Part shown: positions 62,481 to 64,000 of the stretch, piece by piece | Layout: the number at the start of each line of letters is the position of its first letter | Position numbering within the stretch: position 1 is the stretch's first letter | Assembly (NCBI GenBank): GCA_965261925.1 | Contig: OZ253486.1 | Span: 4,154,001 to 4,218,000 of the forward strand | Direction of reading: 5' to 3' | DNA: 64,000 bases | From: Bin87 sp965261925 | GTDB lineage: Bacteria > Chloroflexota > Dehalococcoidia > Lucifugimonadales > UBA3495 | Position numbers and translations under genes: made by a program | The notes under the pieces: model-generated | Database searches by the model: none | What the model saw: only the letters and a program-made list of their open reading frames with translations | Told to the model about the DNA's origin: nothing

Positions 62481-62548
62481 TCTGTTCACGCTCCGAGGAA
62501 GGGGGTGATTTTCTGTCCCAACAGCCGGCGATCCACGCGCCGGCGCGA

Positions 62549-64000
62549 TTATAGCGGGATGTTCCCGTGTTTCTTAGGCGGCAACGTGTCTCGCTTGTTC
62601 TGCAACATTTCCAGCGCGCGAATGACGGTGGCCCGCGTCGCTGCCGGATCAATCACGTCGTCCAGGTAACCCCGATTGGCGGCGACATACGGGTTCGTGA
62701 ACCGTTCCTGGTAGTCGGCGATCAGCTCGGCTCGGCGCGCGTCCGGGTCTTCCGCGTTGTTGATCTCTTCCCGGTAGATGATATTCACCGCGCCGTCCGG
62801 ACCCATCACGGCGATCTCGGCGTTGGGCCACGCGAGGTTCACGTCCGAGCGCAGGTGCTTGCTGCTCATCACGATATAGGCGCCGCCATAGGCCTTTCGC
62901 GTGATCAGCGCAACCTTGGGCACGGTGGCTTCGGCGTAGGCGTAGATGAGCTTGGCCCCGTGTCGAATGATGCCGCCGTATTCCTGCTCCGTCCCGGGCA
63001 TAAAACCGGGCACGTCCACCAGCGTTACCAGCGGGACGTTGAAGCAGTCGCAAAACCTAACGAACCGCGCCGCCTTGGCCGACGCGTTGATGTCGAGTAC
63101 GCCGGCTAGGTACGCCGGCTGATTGCCGACCAATCCCACCGTGCGCCCGGCCATCCTTGCGAAGCCCACCACGACGTTTGGCGCGTACCCGGACTGGACT
63201 TCCATGAAGTCCTCGTCGTCAACAATGTGGTAGATGACCTCCCGAATGTCGTAGGGCCGGTTGGGTTCCGCCGGTACTATCGCGCGCAAGACTTCGTCAG
63301 CGCGGTCAATTGGGTCGGCGGAGCGGTACCCCGGGGGATCGTCGAGGTTGTTCAGCGGCAGAAATGAAATCAGCCGGCGCAGTTCCTCGAGGCATTCTTC
63401 CTCGGAATCGTGAACGAAGTGCGCCACGCCGCTGCGGGCCGCGTGCGCGTCCGCCCCTCCCAGTTGTTCGTGGGTGACGTCCTCGCCGGTCACCGCCCGC
63501 ACCACGTCCGGCCCCGTGATATACATCTGGCCGGTCCCACGCACCATGAAGATGAAGTCGGTGATCGCCGGTGAGTACACCGCGCCTCCCGCTGACGGCC
63601 CCATGATGACCGAAATCTGCGGAACGACCCCCGAGTACATGGTGTTGCGCAGGAAAATGTCACCGTAGGCGGCCAGGCTCAACGCCCCTTCCTGTATCCG
63701 GGCACCGCCCGAGTCGCAAATGCCGATCATTGGGCATCCCGTTTTCGCGGCTAGGTCCATCACCTTGCAGATCTTTTGTCCCACCACCTCCGAGAGCGAT
63801 CCGCCGAACACGGTGAAGTCCTGGGCGTAGGCGAATACCTGCCGTCCGTCGATATTCCCGTAGCCGGTGACCACCGCATCGCCCAGGAAGGTCCGGTCTG
63901 CCAGGCCGAAATCGGTCGTCCGATGGGTGACGAAACGATCAATCTCAGTGAACGTGCCATCGTCCATCAACGCCGTCAGGCGCTCCAGGGCGGTCATCTT
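62549..64000 (-). CDS. Acyl-CoA carboxylase carboxyltransferase (beta) subunit, 5' end cut by window edge
   Basis: Biotin-dependent carboxylase beta subunit of the propionyl-CoA/methylcrotonyl-CoA type. About 484 codons are visible, against 510-540 for family members, so roughly 30-40 N-terminal residues lie beyond the right edge. The first visible Met (63997) aligns inside the family's (K/R)xTAxERL segment, so it is not the true start. It contains FGGSLSEVVGQKICKVMDLA, ICDSGGARIQEG, IMGPSAGGAVYSPAITDF, NQPAYLAGVLDINASAKAARFVRFCDCFNVPL, VDVPGFMPGTEQEYGGIIRHGAKLIYAYAEATVPK and RKAYGGAYIVMSSKHL. Propionyl-CoA is the likeliest substrate; the enzyme needs a biotin carboxylase partner not seen here. 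Confidence 0.9.
   Translation of the reverse strand, partial: KMTALERLTALMDDGTFTEIDRFVTHRTTDFGLADRTFLGDAVVTGYGNIDGRQVFAYAQDFTVFGGSLSEVVGQKICKVMDLAAKTGCPMIGICDSGGARIQEGALSLAAYGDIFLRNTMYSGVVPQISVIMGPSAGGAVYSPAITDFIFMVRGTGQMYITGPDVVRAVTGEDVTHEQLGGADAHAARSGVAHFVHDSEEECLEELRRLISFLPLNNLDDPPGYRSADPIDRADEVLRAIVPAEPNRPYDIREVIYHIVDDEDFMEVQSGYAPNVVVGFARMAGRTVGLVGNQPAYLAGVLDINASAKAARFVRFCDCFNVPLVTLVDVPGFMPGTEQEYGGIIRHGAKLIYAYAEATVPKVALITRKAYGGAYIVMSSKHLRSDVNLAWPNAEIAVMGPDGAVNIIYREEINNAEDPDARRAELIADYQERFTNPYVAANRGYLDDVIDPAATRATVIRALEMLQNKRDTLPPKKHGNIPL

Noticed and set aside
1..64000. CRISPR array, rRNA operon, phage or integron
   Set aside because: No regularly spaced direct repeats, no rRNA signatures, and no integrase, capsid, terminase or attC-like features were seen.

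Overview
The window is high-GC, gene-dense bacterial DNA. Its gene content fits a Chloroflexota bacterium of the SAR202/Dehalococcoidia type: three luciferase-like flavin oxidoreductases, two GMC oxidoreductases, a DUF1800/DUF1501 pair, two isochorismatase-fold proteins, a CaiB/BaiF CoA transferase, ABC transporters for amino acids and peptides, FmdB and TTC38 proteins, and a GluRS-GlnRS pair. That placement is inferred from gene content; no rRNA is present.

Layout. 1-6.4 kb: a minus-strand branched-chain amino-acid ABC operon (binding protein, livH, livM, livG, partial livF). The binding protein carries two complete ligand domains in one chain. 6.5-16.6 kb: tRNA-Asn, a VOC protein, an LLM oxidoreductase, and a plus-strand block GMC / DUF4177-like / DUF1800 / DUF1501 / NHL propeller / isochorismatase / GMC. 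16.6-19.1 kb: a SulP transporter gene broken by a 1-nt frameshift and by an IS5-family element with a CTAG duplication. 19.2-23.7 kb: an F420-type oxidoreductase, a 113-bp MITE with IS66-like ends and an 8-bp target duplication, a lactonase-like propeller, an SDR and a membrane-anchored PQQ-type propeller. 23.8-29.9 kb: peptide ABC permeases with two paralogous binding proteins and no ATPase. 30-34.2 kb: a DUF3179 lipoprotein, then a zinc-uptake locus. Its main protein is a ZnuA/AztC-type binding protein with an AztD-like beta-propeller inserted in its metal-binding loop. A Fur/Zur gene lies next to it, and three matching 15-bp palindromes lie around the two genes. 34.2-34.9 kb: a repeat-rich gap.

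34.9-43.9 kb: FmdB, TTC38, CaiB, a lone PD-(D/E)XK nuclease, and a minus-strand operon whose mutase carries the Ile/Asp/Gln residues expected of 2-hydroxyisobutyryl-CoA mutase. It is grouped with two tiny membrane proteins, the separate B12-binding subunit, a phenylacetate-CoA-ligase-like enzyme and an MBL hydrolase. 44-46.1 kb: a small accessory island with a PLD-type nuclease, an unknown partner, and a HigBA pair whose toxin has an in-frame amber stop. 46.2-50.3 kb: HtpX, a BNR-repeat protein, an alpha/beta hydrolase and an MBL protein lacking a metal Asp. 50.7-51.6 kb: a multiply frameshifted potassium-channel pseudogene. 51.6-64 kb: gltX, glnS, lspA-rluD (LspA with an added zinc ribbon), a hydrolase, threonine aldolase, an isochorismatase-fold protein lacking its catalytic Cys, an arrestin-like protein, rarA, another LLM oxidoreductase and a partial acyl-CoA carboxylase beta subunit.

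The strongest candidate for something new is the zinc receptor/metallochaperone fusion at 31.3-33.5 kb with its putative Zur operators.
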